Shown one piece after another: positions 18,644 to 26,536 of a DNA stretch of 64,000 bases; the first letter of the stretch is position 1, and each line of letters begins with the position of its first letter. The stretch is taken from assembly GCF_051521495.1 (NCBI RefSeq), contig NZ_CP150355.1:6696001-6760000 (forward strand). Direction: 5' to 3'. This DNA comes from Sorangium sp051521495 (GTDB lineage: Bacteria; Myxococcota_A; Polyangia; Polyangiales; Polyangiaceae). The notes beneath the pieces are model-generated. The model was not told the origin of the DNA, made no database searches, and was given only the letters and a program-made list of their open reading frames with translations. A program made the position numbers and the translations under genes.

Positions 18644-19885
18644 ATGCGTAGGTATGTCGTTGGACTGAACGTTCTTTTCACCGTCAGCGTGGCGGCGGGG
18701 CTGGCCGCTTGTTCATCGGAGTCGGATCCCGTCGACCCCGGCGCTGGTGGCTCTTCTGGCGCATCCACGAGCGGCGGTTCCACCCCGGGAGCGACGTCGG
18801 GCGGAGGAGCCGGTGGGAGCGGTAGCGCGGGCACGACCGCGAGCACGACCACGACCGCGAGCACGGGCAGCTCCGACGGCACGGGCGGCGACTCGGCCGG
18901 TGCGGGTGCCGGCGGTTCGACGGGCGCTGGCGACGGCGGTTCGACGGGCGCTGGCGACGGCGGTTCGACGGGCGCTGGCGACGGCGGTTCGACGGGCGCT
19001 GGCGACGGCGGTTCGACGGGCGGTGACGACGGCGGTTCGACGGGCGGTGACGACGGCCGCTCGATGGGCTGCGGCAAAGCCGCGACGCGCCCCGACCCTC
19101 GCGCGCAGCAGACGCTGACGGTCGGTGGGGTGACGCGCTACTACCTGATGTACGTGCCGGAGAACTACGACCCGAGCAAGCCGCTGCCGCTGGTCTTCGG
19201 TATCCACGGCCTGAACATGAACAACGTGTGGGCCGCGCACGACAACAGCGGATTTCAGCTCATCCAGGAGACCAAGAACCAGGCGCTGCTCATCTACCCG
19301 CAGGGCTTGCCGGCAGACGGGCAATCCAGGCCTCCGAGCACCGAATCGCAGTGGGGTACTGCAGACTCCAACTGGGGCGGTCCGCCGCCCACCGCCAATC
19401 AGGCGCGCCTGGCGGCCGACCTGGCGTTCTTCGATGCCATGATCGAGCATGCCAAGGCGAACTACTGCGTGGATACGAAGCGCGTCTTCGCGGTCGGGTT
19501 CAGCCAAGGTGGTTTCATGACGAACACGCTCGGCTGCGAGCGCGCTTCCGTGTTCCGCGGTCTCGCCCCGGTCGCCGGATGGGGCCCCAATGGATCCCAG
19601 CCCACGTGCAGCGACGCCAGCGCCGCGCACGCGTTCATTCAAACGCAAGGCGACACCGACGGGACCGTGAGCCCCATGCTGGGACAATCGACCCGCGACT
19701 TCTGGCGCGGCCGGAACGGCTGCCAGGCGACCTCGATGCCGTCGGCGAGTTTCGGCAACGCGTGCGTCGAGTATCAGGGCTGCAAGGAGGGCCTGCCCGT
19801 CGTGTACTGCACGCACCCCGGCGGTCACTCCGTACCGTCCGGCGCGGGCGGGCGAGCCTGGCGCTTCTTCCAGTCGCTCAAGTGA
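18644..19885 (+). CDS. Esterase, PHB depolymerase/feruloyl esterase family (CE1-like) lipoprotein
   Basis: A 413-residue lipoprotein (signal ending GLAAC). A long linker (about 25-140) contains a 24-bp repeat coding GGSTGAGD four times and GGSTGGDD twice (about 18910-19060), probably variable in length between strains. The catalytic domain has VFGIHGLNMNN (oxyanion), DSNWGGPP, nucleophile S287 in GFSQGG, QGDTDGTV (probable Asp) and HPGGHSVP (probable His), with CVEYQGC and VVYCTH cysteines typical of secreted feruloyl esterases. It is more canonical than its neighbour at 17441. The decayed esterase at 12315-12804 retains similar blocks. Part of the P5 unit. Confidence 0.9.
   Translation: MRRYVVGLNVLFTVSVAAGLAACSSESDPVDPGAGGSSGASTSGGSTPGATSGGGAGGSGSAGTTASTTTTASTGSSDGTGGDSAGAGAGGSTGAGDGGSTGAGDGGSTGAGDGGSTGAGDGGSTGGDDGGSTGGDDGRSMGCGKAATRPDPRAQQTLTVGGVTRYYLMYVPENYDPSKPLPLVFGIHGLNMNNVWAAHDNSGFQLIQETKNQALLIYPQGLPADGQSRPPSTESQWGTADSNWGGPPPTANQARLAADLAFFDAMIEHAKANYCVDTKRVFAVGFSQGGFMTNTLGCERASVFRGLAPVAGWGPNGSQPTCSDASAAHAFIQTQGDTDGTVSPMLGQSTRDFWRGRNGCQATSMPSASFGNACVEYQGCKEGLPVVYCTHPGGHSVPSGAGGRAWRFFQSLK
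18910..19060 (+). repeat. 24-bp tandem repeat in esterase linker
   Basis: Four near-perfect copies of a 24-bp unit plus two variants encode Gly/Ser/Thr/Asp octapeptides inside the linker of the esterase at 18644. The unit length is a multiple of three, so copy-number change keeps the frame. Confidence 0.85.
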
Positions 19886-20028
19886 GCCACACAGCCCGTG
19901 GAGGGAACGCGGTCTCTTCGATTCACGGATTTTGATGTCGGGATGAACAAGTCAGTTTTTGGATGATGGTTGCATTGTAGCTACGCTAAATTGCTGCTTT
20001 GCCACCCAAGCTTGGTCAGGAGACAATG

Positions 20029-21702
20029 ATGATACAACCGTCTTTTTTGATGACCGGCTTGCCGCGCTTTGGGCAGGCGCTCGGCGCGGGGCTCTGTGTC
20101 ACGGCGCTCCTGCTCGCGGGATGCACGGGCTCCCTGGGCGATCCGGAGGGCAGCGGCGACCCTGCGCCGGACGACAGCGGCCCAGCCGCCGGCGGCGTGG
20201 CGCGCGGCATCGACATGCCGGGTAAACCGCAGTACCACCGGTTCGTCCGCATCACGAACTCGCAGTGGGCGCGCAGCGTGCAGGTGGTCCTGAACCTCGC
20301 CGCTCCCTCGTCGCTGTCCGACGGGTTCGAGAAACCCGTCGCTGGCACGACGGACTTCACGAACAACGAGCACCTGCTGAGCGTGAACCAGCGCTCGTGG
20401 GGCGACTACCAATCGGCGGCGGAGGCGCTCGCCGAGGAGGTGACGGCTTCGGACGCGGCGCTGGCCAAGGTGTACCCGGGTACGGACGCCGCCGGCTTCA
20501 TCAAGACCGTCGGGCGCCGTGCGTATCGCCGTCCGCTGACGGGCACCGAGGTCGCCGGGTACACGGTGCTCTTCGAGACCGGCGCGGCCATGTCCGGTAC
20601 GAAGAGCACGTTCGCCAAGGGCGCGCAGCTCGTGATCCGGACGCTGCTCCAGTCGCCGCACTTCCTCTACCGCACGGAGCTCGGCGAGGATCGCAAGCCG
20701 CTCAATGGCTACGAGGTCGCGGCGAAGCTCTCGCTTTGGCTGCGCGACGCCGCGCCGAGCGACGAGCTGCTCGACAAGGCGCCCGCGCTCACGACGCCAG
20801 AAGCAATCGCCGAGGTCGCCGAGACCATGCTGGAGGAGCCCGCCGCAGCCAAGGTCATGCGGAACTTCCATGGCGAGCTGCTCCACTTCGATCGCTACTC
20901 CACGATCAGCAAGCTCGGCGTGCCGAGCTACAAGGAATCGTTGAACGCGGAGTACGAGGAGAGCGCGTACCTGTTCTTCGAAAAGATCTTTACCGAGGGT
21001 CTCGGTGTCAAGGAGATCCTCACGTCCACCAACGGCTTCGTGGGGCCGGGGATGGCGAGCCTCTACGGCCTGGCGCCGAGCGGCAGCGGCATCGTGGAGC
21101 GAGACCTCGGTCCCGATCGCGTCGGCTTCTTCTCGCAGCTCCCTTACCTGACGTTGAACGCTCTGAACGAGGAGTCGGACTCGATCCACCGCGGCGTCAG
21201 CATCAACCTCGACGTGCTGTGCACGCCGCTCGGCGCGCCGGCCCCCAACATTCCGCCGGTCCCGCCCCTCCAGCCCGGACAGACGAACCGTGAACGCATC
21301 ACGCGGCTCACCGCCGGCTGCGGTGGCACGTGCCACGGCCAGCTCATCAACCCTGTCGGCTTCGCCTTCGAGCACTTCGACGGCATGGGACAATATCGGG
21401 ACGAGGAGAACGGAGGCTTGCCGATCGACAGCAGCGGTGTCTACTCCTTCTCCGAAGGATCCAAGTCGTTCGCAGACGCCGGCGAGCTGATGCACCACAT
21501 GGCGGAGGGCGAGCAGGCTCACCTCTGCTACGCGAAGAAGCTCGCGAGCTTCGCGCTCCAGCGCGACGTCGTCCCGTCGGACTTGCCGCTCGTCGCGACG
21601 CTCGCCGAGGTGAGCCGTGGCGCCAGCGGCTCGGTGAAAGAGATGATGCTCGACCTCGTGAAGAACGACGCATTCCGGACTCGCATGGGAGGAACGCTGT
21701 GA
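20029..21702 (+). CDS. DUF1592/DUF1588/DUF1585 family lipoprotein with CXXXCH motif
   Basis: A paralogue of the protein at 4687-6411, 557 residues. It has a lipoprotein signal ending LLLAGCTGS. Domains: FVRITNSQWARSV (DUF1587, ~65), GRRAYRRPLTG (DUF1595, ~160), YRTELGE and LNGYEVAAKLSLWLRD (DUF1592, ~210-300), VGFFSQLPYLT then CGGTCHGQLINPVG (DUF1588), and LCYAKKLASFALQRD to the end (DUF1585). The haem site reads C431-GGT-C435-H436, one residue more than the normal CXXCH. AGGAGA at 20018-20023 fits the ATG at 20029 better than the one at 20026. It overlaps the DUF1552 gene by 4 bp and is probably in the P5 transcript; the 143 bp upstream are unusually AT-rich and may hold an extra promoter. 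Confidence 0.9.
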   Translation: MIQPSFLMTGLPRFGQALGAGLCVTALLLAGCTGSLGDPEGSGDPAPDDSGPAAGGVARGIDMPGKPQYHRFVRITNSQWARSVQVVLNLAAPSSLSDGFEKPVAGTTDFTNNEHLLSVNQRSWGDYQSAAEALAEEVTASDAALAKVYPGTDAAGFIKTVGRRAYRRPLTGTEVAGYTVLFETGAAMSGTKSTFAKGAQLVIRTLLQSPHFLYRTELGEDRKPLNGYEVAAKLSLWLRDAAPSDELLDKAPALTTPEAIAEVAETMLEEPAAAKVMRNFHGELLHFDRYSTISKLGVPSYKESLNAEYEESAYLFFEKIFTEGLGVKEILTSTNGFVGPGMASLYGLAPSGSGIVERDLGPDRVGFFSQLPYLTLNALNEESDSIHRGVSINLDVLCTPLGAPAPNIPPVPPLQPGQTNRERITRLTAGCGGTCHGQLINPVGFAFEHFDGMGQYRDEENGGLPIDSSGVYSFSEGSKSFADAGELMHHMAEGEQAHLCYAKKLASFALQRDVVPSDLPLVATLAEVSRGASGSVKEMMLDLVKNDAFRTRMGGTL

Positions 21703-23141
21703 ACCCCAAGACCGCAATGAACCTCGCTCATCCGCACGCAGCGCCCCGGCGCGGCATCAATCGGCGCGCGTTCCTGCGCGCGGGCGGCGTCGCCATCGCC
21801 CTTCCGTTCCTCGAGGGTTTGCCGGCGCGCTCCGCCTGGGCCGCGGACAGCCCGCCTGTGTTCAGCCTCTACATCGTGGCGGCGTGCGGCGTGGTGGGTA
21901 AGAAGTTCTTCCCGGACCAGACTGGCCCGCTCACCACCGACGGGCTCGCCGCCATGACGGACAAGGCGACGCACGTGCTCGCGCCTCACGCCCCGAACCT
22001 GCTGTTCATCCGCGGGATCAACTTCCCCATGGGGGGCCCCACCAACTGCGGCCACGCGCAGGGCCTGTGTCAGTCGCTCACCGCGCGCCCGGCGCAGGGC
22101 GGCGGCAGCACCGCATCCTCGGGCGGCGTGTCCGCGGACGTGCAGATCGCTAAGCTCGTGAACGAGGGCGGCGCCGAGCCGCTCACGCTCTACGCCGGCA
22201 ACCGCAGGAACGGGTACATCGCCGAGCGAATCTCTTTCAAGGGCGCTGGCGCCGGGCAGGTGCGTTCTGCGGACGACAACCCGTACACGCTCTACGCCAA
22301 GCTCGTCGGCCTGGCGGAAAGCGGCGGCGGCAGCAGCGGCGGCAACGGCGGGCAGGTCGCCGACGAGCTCATCCTAAGCCGCAAGAGCGCGAACGACTTC
22401 GTGCGCGAGGAGCTGAAAAGCCTGATGCGCATGTCGGCGCTGAGCTCCGCCGACAAGCAGCGCCTCCAGCAGCATTTCGACGCCATCCGCGACGCCGAGG
22501 TCACGATGGGCGAGATGGCCAGCACCTGCAGCCAGGCGGGCCTCTCGACGTCGGAGCTCGATGCGCTCAAGAGCGGCTTCGCGTTCAAGACGAACGGCAT
22601 GATAGAGGACGTCGCGAAGCTCCACCTCGAGCTCGTGGCGCTGGCGTTCGCCTGCAACTTCAACCGCGTGGCGACGCTGCAGCACGGCGACGGCACGGAT
22701 GGGACGAAGTATTCGGTACCGGCGAACGCGTCACTCGGGTGGCCCTTCCACCACATCAGCCATCGTGTGCAATCGGACGCCGCTACGGGCAACAACCCGA
22801 CGGCCGAGCAAGCACACGCCGAGATCGACGTGCTCCGCATGCAGACGCTGCTCCACGGCCTCGATCATTTCAAGTCCCGCGACCTGTTCGACAAGTCCAT
22901 CATCATGTGGACGAACCACGTATCGGACGGCCCGTCGCACAGCTTCCGCAACGTGCCGACGATCATCGCCGGAAGCGGCGGCGGCTACCTGAAGCAGGGA
23001 GCTTACATCGACGCCGGAGACGTCACGAACAACCGGCTCTTCAACGGCCTCATCGCCGCCGCCGTTCGGGACAAGACCGAGTGGACGGAGAACTTCGGTG
23101 AGGGCAAGGGCTCCGGGCCCATCGACGGCATGCTCGCCTGA
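21699..23141 (+). CDS. DUF1552 family secreted protein (Tat signal)
   Basis: A 480-residue paralogue of the protein at 3295-4680. The GTG at 21699 overlaps the previous stop (GTGA) and has GGAGG 6 bp upstream; ATG 21717 is an alternative. INRRAFLRAGG plus a hydrophobic stretch ending SAWAAD is a Tat-type signal. Family features: FSLYIVAACGVVG, FIRGINFPM, the NRRNGYIAERISF region, the His-rich GWPFHHISHR and the C-terminal SFRNVPTIIAGSGGGYLKQG. That C-terminal block is the part kept in the fusion remnant at 14179-14802. The coupled start suggests translation in fixed ratio with the cytochrome partner. Function unknown; probably a periplasmic or surface complex with DUF1592. Confidence 0.9.
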   Translation: MNPKTAMNLAHPHAAPRRGINRRAFLRAGGVAIALPFLEGLPARSAWAADSPPVFSLYIVAACGVVGKKFFPDQTGPLTTDGLAAMTDKATHVLAPHAPNLLFIRGINFPMGGPTNCGHAQGLCQSLTARPAQGGGSTASSGGVSADVQIAKLVNEGGAEPLTLYAGNRRNGYIAERISFKGAGAGQVRSADDNPYTLYAKLVGLAESGGGSSGGNGGQVADELILSRKSANDFVREELKSLMRMSALSSADKQRLQQHFDAIRDAEVTMGEMASTCSQAGLSTSELDALKSGFAFKTNGMIEDVAKLHLELVALAFACNFNRVATLQHGDGTDGTKYSVPANASLGWPFHHISHRVQSDAATGNNPTAEQAHAEIDVLRMQTLLHGLDHFKSRDLFDKSIIMWTNHVSDGPSHSFRNVPTIIAGSGGGYLKQGAYIDAGDVTNNRLFNGLIAAAVRDKTEWTENFGEGKGSGPIDGMLA

Positions 23142-23797
23142 GCGGCCTCGTCCGAAAGTGCTCCGTGAGCACACGAAGAAGCGAGTCGAAGGAAAACGGG
23201 CGGAGCGACCGGCAAGGGCATGTTCGTCGGCACGAGCTGCGGCCTATGTACCGACCGGGCATGGACCATCGAGTCGAAGAACATGAACTGAGGCAGCGGC
23301 GCGCGACCGAGGCTCCCGGTGAGTGCGAATTCTGGCGCGATCCGGCCGCGCGTTCCGGTCTGAGCCGACGGGCGTGCGGGTCGCAGTAGAGCCCCTCGAC
23401 CCGGCGAAGTCACGGCCGCAACGCCCGCGATCTGGCCGTTGCCCGCGTCCGCGACGACCGAGCGATCGGCGCCGGTGTCGAGGTCGCTCCAGATGGCGAA
23501 GCTCCCGATGCTCCTGACGACCGCAGTCCTGGGCCAACCCAAAGCGGTGGTCCCGGGAAATGAGTGAGTCGCCACACACCAAGTGCCAAGTCCGATCGGC
23601 TGCGCGCGTCTTGACGCGGATTGGCGGCTCGACGATAGGCCCCGCGCGGTGGTGCAGGCGCCCATCACTGGGCCATCGCCGCCACGGGCGAGGCGCGCCT
23701 CGCGGCGGGCCCGGTCAACTTTCTGGCGAGACCACGACTTGCAAAGCCGATACACTAGGGGCGGCGCGCTCTCGGAGCAGCGCGCGGAGGAACGAGC
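23142..23797. other. Intergenic, no supported gene
   Basis: 656 bp between the DUF1552 stop and the PAS-STAS start. A minus-strand frame is open through most of it but has no start context, family resemblance or signal. I see no promoter cassette of the P1-P6 type. Confidence 0.5.
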
Positions 23798-25267
23798 ATG
23801 AGCCGCGACAGGGGCGAGCGGACATCCGAACCGAGCGGACGCGCAGACGCGGACGGTAGATCCGGCGAGGACCGCGACTCGGAAGCAGGGAGCACGGCGG
23901 GCGAGCATTCCCAGCTCGACGGGACCCCCGCGCGGGGTGGGACGTCAGCGCACATCGATGGCCACGTCGACTGCAAGGCAGAGAGCGCGGCGCTGCGCGC
24001 GCGCGTCCAGGAGCTGGAGATGGAGCTGGCCACTCTGCGCGGTGAGCTCGGTCGCGACAGAGGGTTGGTCAGCGCGGCGGCGGCGTACCTCGACGCGCCG
24101 TTCGCTCTGGGCGCCATGCAGGTGCCGGCGCTGATCCACTGGCGCCAGGATGGCACCGTGACGTACTGGAACGACGCCGCCAGGCGCCTCTTCGGTTGGA
24201 GCGAGGGCGAGGCCGTGGGCCGCCGGCTCTCCGAGCTCGTGGCCGCGGATCCGGTGTCGCCCCAGGAGGTGCAAGCGTTCAACCACGATCCTGGCGAGAG
24301 CCTCTTCGCGACGACCACGAGCGCGGCAAGGACGAGAGAGGGGAACGCGATCACCTGCCGGTGGACCTACGCCGTGCTGCGCGATGAGCGAGGCGACGTC
24401 CGAGAGATCGCGGCCATCGTGGATGAAGGCGACGATCCGCGGCAGAGAGAGAGCCAGTTTCACGAACGTTATCGGATGCTCCTGCAGCTCGTGGACAACT
24501 CGCCGAATGTCATGTTCATCAAGGACGTGGAGGGGCGCTACGTGTTCCTCAACCGCCATTATGCGCGGGCTATCGGGCGGCACGTCATCGAGTTCCTCGG
24601 CAAGGACGAGCATGAGTTCGGCGCCACGCCGCCCGGCGTCGCCGACCGGATCGTGACGAAGGAACGGGAGGTGCTCGCGAGCGGCCAGGCCCTGCAGTAC
24701 CAAGAGGTCCTGGACTACGGCACCCAGAATTTTTATTTCTACACCGTCAAATTCCCGGTTCGCAACGAGCGCGGCGAGCCAGTCGGCGTCGGCGGCGTCG
24801 TGAGAGAGGACACCGACCTGAGGCGCGCGGAGGCGGAACGGGCCGCGCTGCAGGAGCAGATCATCGCCGCGCAGCAGGAGGCGCTCCGGGAGCTGTCGAC
24901 GCCGCTCATCCCGCTCGCCGACGGCGTCCTGGTCATGCCGCTCATCGGGACGGTGGACGGCGCGCGCGTGGCGCAGATCATGGAGACGCTGCTCGCCGGG
25001 ATCAGCAGCCAGCGCGCCCACACAGCGATCCTGGACATCACCGGCGTGCGCGATGTCGACGAGCTCGTCGCTAATGCGCTGACGCGGACCGCGCGCGCCG
25101 CCCAGATGCTCGGCGCGCGCGTGGTGCTCACGGGCATCCGCCCCGAGGTGGCGAGGGCCCTGATCGAGCTCGGCGCGGACCTCACCGGCATCATCACGCT
25201 GGGCACCTTGCAGAGCGGCATCGCCCACGCGCTCCGGCCCACGGAGCGCCCGCGCGCTGCCCGGTGA
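23798..25267 (+). CDS. RsbR-like PAS-PAS-STAS signalling protein
   Basis: A 489-residue cytosolic protein. Residues 1-65 are low-complexity and charged, then a short coiled coil (ALRARVQELEMELATLRGEL). A PAS domain (about 105-210) has IHWRQDGTVTYWNDAARRLFG, and a second PAS (about 225-340) has NVMFIKDVEGRYVFLNRHYA. The C-terminal STAS domain (about 365-480) contains ILDITGVRDVDE, with Thr/Ser positions like those phosphorylated by RsbT in stressosome RsbR proteins. It begins STPLIPLADGVLVMPLIGTVD as in RsbR. GGAGG 7 bp before the ATG supports the start. No RsbS, RsbT or RsbX gene is adjacent. A similar protein is encoded at 55311-56501. Confidence 0.88.
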   Translation: MSRDRGERTSEPSGRADADGRSGEDRDSEAGSTAGEHSQLDGTPARGGTSAHIDGHVDCKAESAALRARVQELEMELATLRGELGRDRGLVSAAAAYLDAPFALGAMQVPALIHWRQDGTVTYWNDAARRLFGWSEGEAVGRRLSELVAADPVSPQEVQAFNHDPGESLFATTTSAARTREGNAITCRWTYAVLRDERGDVREIAAIVDEGDDPRQRESQFHERYRMLLQLVDNSPNVMFIKDVEGRYVFLNRHYARAIGRHVIEFLGKDEHEFGATPPGVADRIVTKEREVLASGQALQYQEVLDYGTQNFYFYTVKFPVRNERGEPVGVGGVVREDTDLRRAEAERAALQEQIIAAQQEALRELSTPLIPLADGVLVMPLIGTVDGARVAQIMETLLAGISSQRAHTAILDITGVRDVDELVANALTRTARAAQMLGARVVLTGIRPEVARALIELGADLTGIITLGTLQSGIAHALRPTERPRAAR

Positions 25268-25411
25268 AGCGCGCCCTGGCTGCCTGGTAAAGAGGCCGAG
25301 ACCCCTCCCCTGCGCGGCGACTGGAGCGCGCGATCCGACGACGAGCTCGCCCCGACGCTCGCGCGCACGCCGGGCCGGTCCTCTGGCATCGATGAGCCCG
25401 TGAGCGCGCCT

Positions 25412-25516
25412 GAGTGGACCCGGAGTGGACCCGGAGTCGACCGGAGTGGACCCGGAGTCGACCGGAGTGGACCCGGAGCGGACCCGGAGTCGACCGGAGT
25501 GGACTCGAGCGGACCC
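25412..25516. repeat. Short tandem repeats (GGAGTGGACCC / GGAGTCGACC)
   Basis: About ten imperfect copies of a 9-11-bp unit, partly organised as 21-bp dimers, lie between the PAS-STAS gene and promoter P6. They contain several GTCGAC palindromes. No coding role is evident. Confidence 0.75.
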
Positions 25517-25555
25517 GCCAGCCTTGTCGTCCGTGGGGATGAGGGAGGCCGCGCC

Positions 25556-25596
25556 GATCCATTTTCGTTGACACCCGTCATGTGAACGCCCACAGC
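25556..25596 (+). promoter_or_regulatory. Operator-overlapped promoter-like cassette P6
   Basis: It has -35 TTGACA (25568-25573), a 17-bp spacer and CACAGC (25591-25596). The palindrome is degenerate: TGTGAACGCCCACA (25581-25594). The spacing is identical to P1-P5. It faces the SGNH esterase remnant about 460 bp away and is probably the relict promoter of that gene. Confidence 0.5.
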
Positions 25597-26052
25597 TCGT
25601 CCGGGGTTTCCTTTCGCCTTCCCCTGAGCAGGCCGTCATGTGCGCCGGCCCTTCGTCCCTGGGATCGGGCTCGCTCTCTGCGTCGATTCCATTCGCCTGG
25701 TCGTCGCTCGCGCACGCAGCGCGCTGCGTGCGAGGCCTCACCTGCGACCGATCTCGTGAACATCGGCGCGCTCGTGGAGACGGAGGTGCGAAGACATGAC
25801 GAGTTCATCGATCTACCAACCTGCGTGTCTCTTCGGAGGCTCTCGGCCGATCATCTCGACGGCGCAGCTGAGCTCGCATCTCCGCGGCGCTCCGCTTCGG
25901 CGTGCGTGGTACGGAGGAATGTGATGAGTGTGGTTCAAGAGAATTGTTCGCTATGTGGGTCGCGCGAGGGGAAACGATGCGGAGCCCCGGAGACCGCGCC
26001 GCTCGACGTGGGCCGCGCTGCTGGGGGCTGCCGCGCTGGTGCGGGCCGCGCC

Positions 26053-26351
26053 ATGGCGCCGCAGCGCCTGGGAGCGCTCCTCGACAAGCTCTTCGCCTCG
26101 GCTCCGGACGCGCTCGTGGTCGTGGCGCAGCTCCTTCCGATCACCTTCGCCGATCCCACGGTGGTCACCTACAACAACGCGCTGGTGGACGTCGTGAGAG
26201 CCCGGGCAACCGCAGGGAAGCACGTGGTGCTGGTGGACATGCACACCGGGTTTCCGACAGCGGATCTCCCAGACAGGATACATCCGAACGAGGCGGCTAC
26301 GCGCGCATGGCGAACGTCTGGTACACGGCGATCAGCGACCTGCTGCGCTGA
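26053..26351 (+). pseudogene. SGNH/GDSL esterase, C-terminal remnant with frameshift
   Basis: The fragment MAPQRLGALLDKLFA, then VVVAQLLPITF, VVLVDMHTGFP and DRIHPNEA is the C-terminal third of an SGNH hydrolase; the last block carries the catalytic Asp and His (DxxHP). Immediately after it one G is missing, and the other frame continues the family ending: YARMANVWYTAISDLLR followed by a stop at 26351. The N-terminal block with the nucleophile GDS is absent. Many secreted SGNH enzymes deacetylate xylan, which would suit this locus and the relict promoter P6, but the substrate cannot be read from the fragment. Confidence 0.75.
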
Positions 26352-26536
26352 GCCGGCCGGCGTTCCGCCCTTGCGATGGCTACGCCAGGTTCGTGAGCGG
26401 CCCGGTAGAATACCGCGGGTCGCCGGACGTGGCCCGGGTGTCGCCGAACAGATTCAAAGCAGTCCTCCTGGTCGTGGTGTTCAGCCCGGACCCTGGTCCC
26501 GGGCTCACCCGCGGCGGCCCTCGCGCGGCAGCGCCC

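Larger units (their letters stand above)
25268..26052. other. Intergenic with tandem repeats and promoter P6
   Basis: No intact gene. It contains the 9/21-bp repeat array (25412-25516) and the promoter-like cassette P6 (25556-25596). Between P6 and the SGNH remnant at 26053 no signal peptide or other part of the esterase N-terminus is recognisable. Confidence 0.55.

Noticed and set aside
19981..21717. Antisense frame over the second DUF1592 gene
   Set aside because: Composition is typical of a shadow frame and the sense gene is clearly supported by domains and a lipoprotein signal.
23003..23908. Minus-strand 301-residue open frame in the gap after the second DUF1552 gene
   Set aside because: It overlaps two real genes, has no ribosome-binding site or family resemblance, and its openness is explained by high GC.
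25412..25516. CRISPR-like array
   Set aside because: The units are only 9-21 bp, contiguous and imperfect, with no unique spacers and no cas genes.
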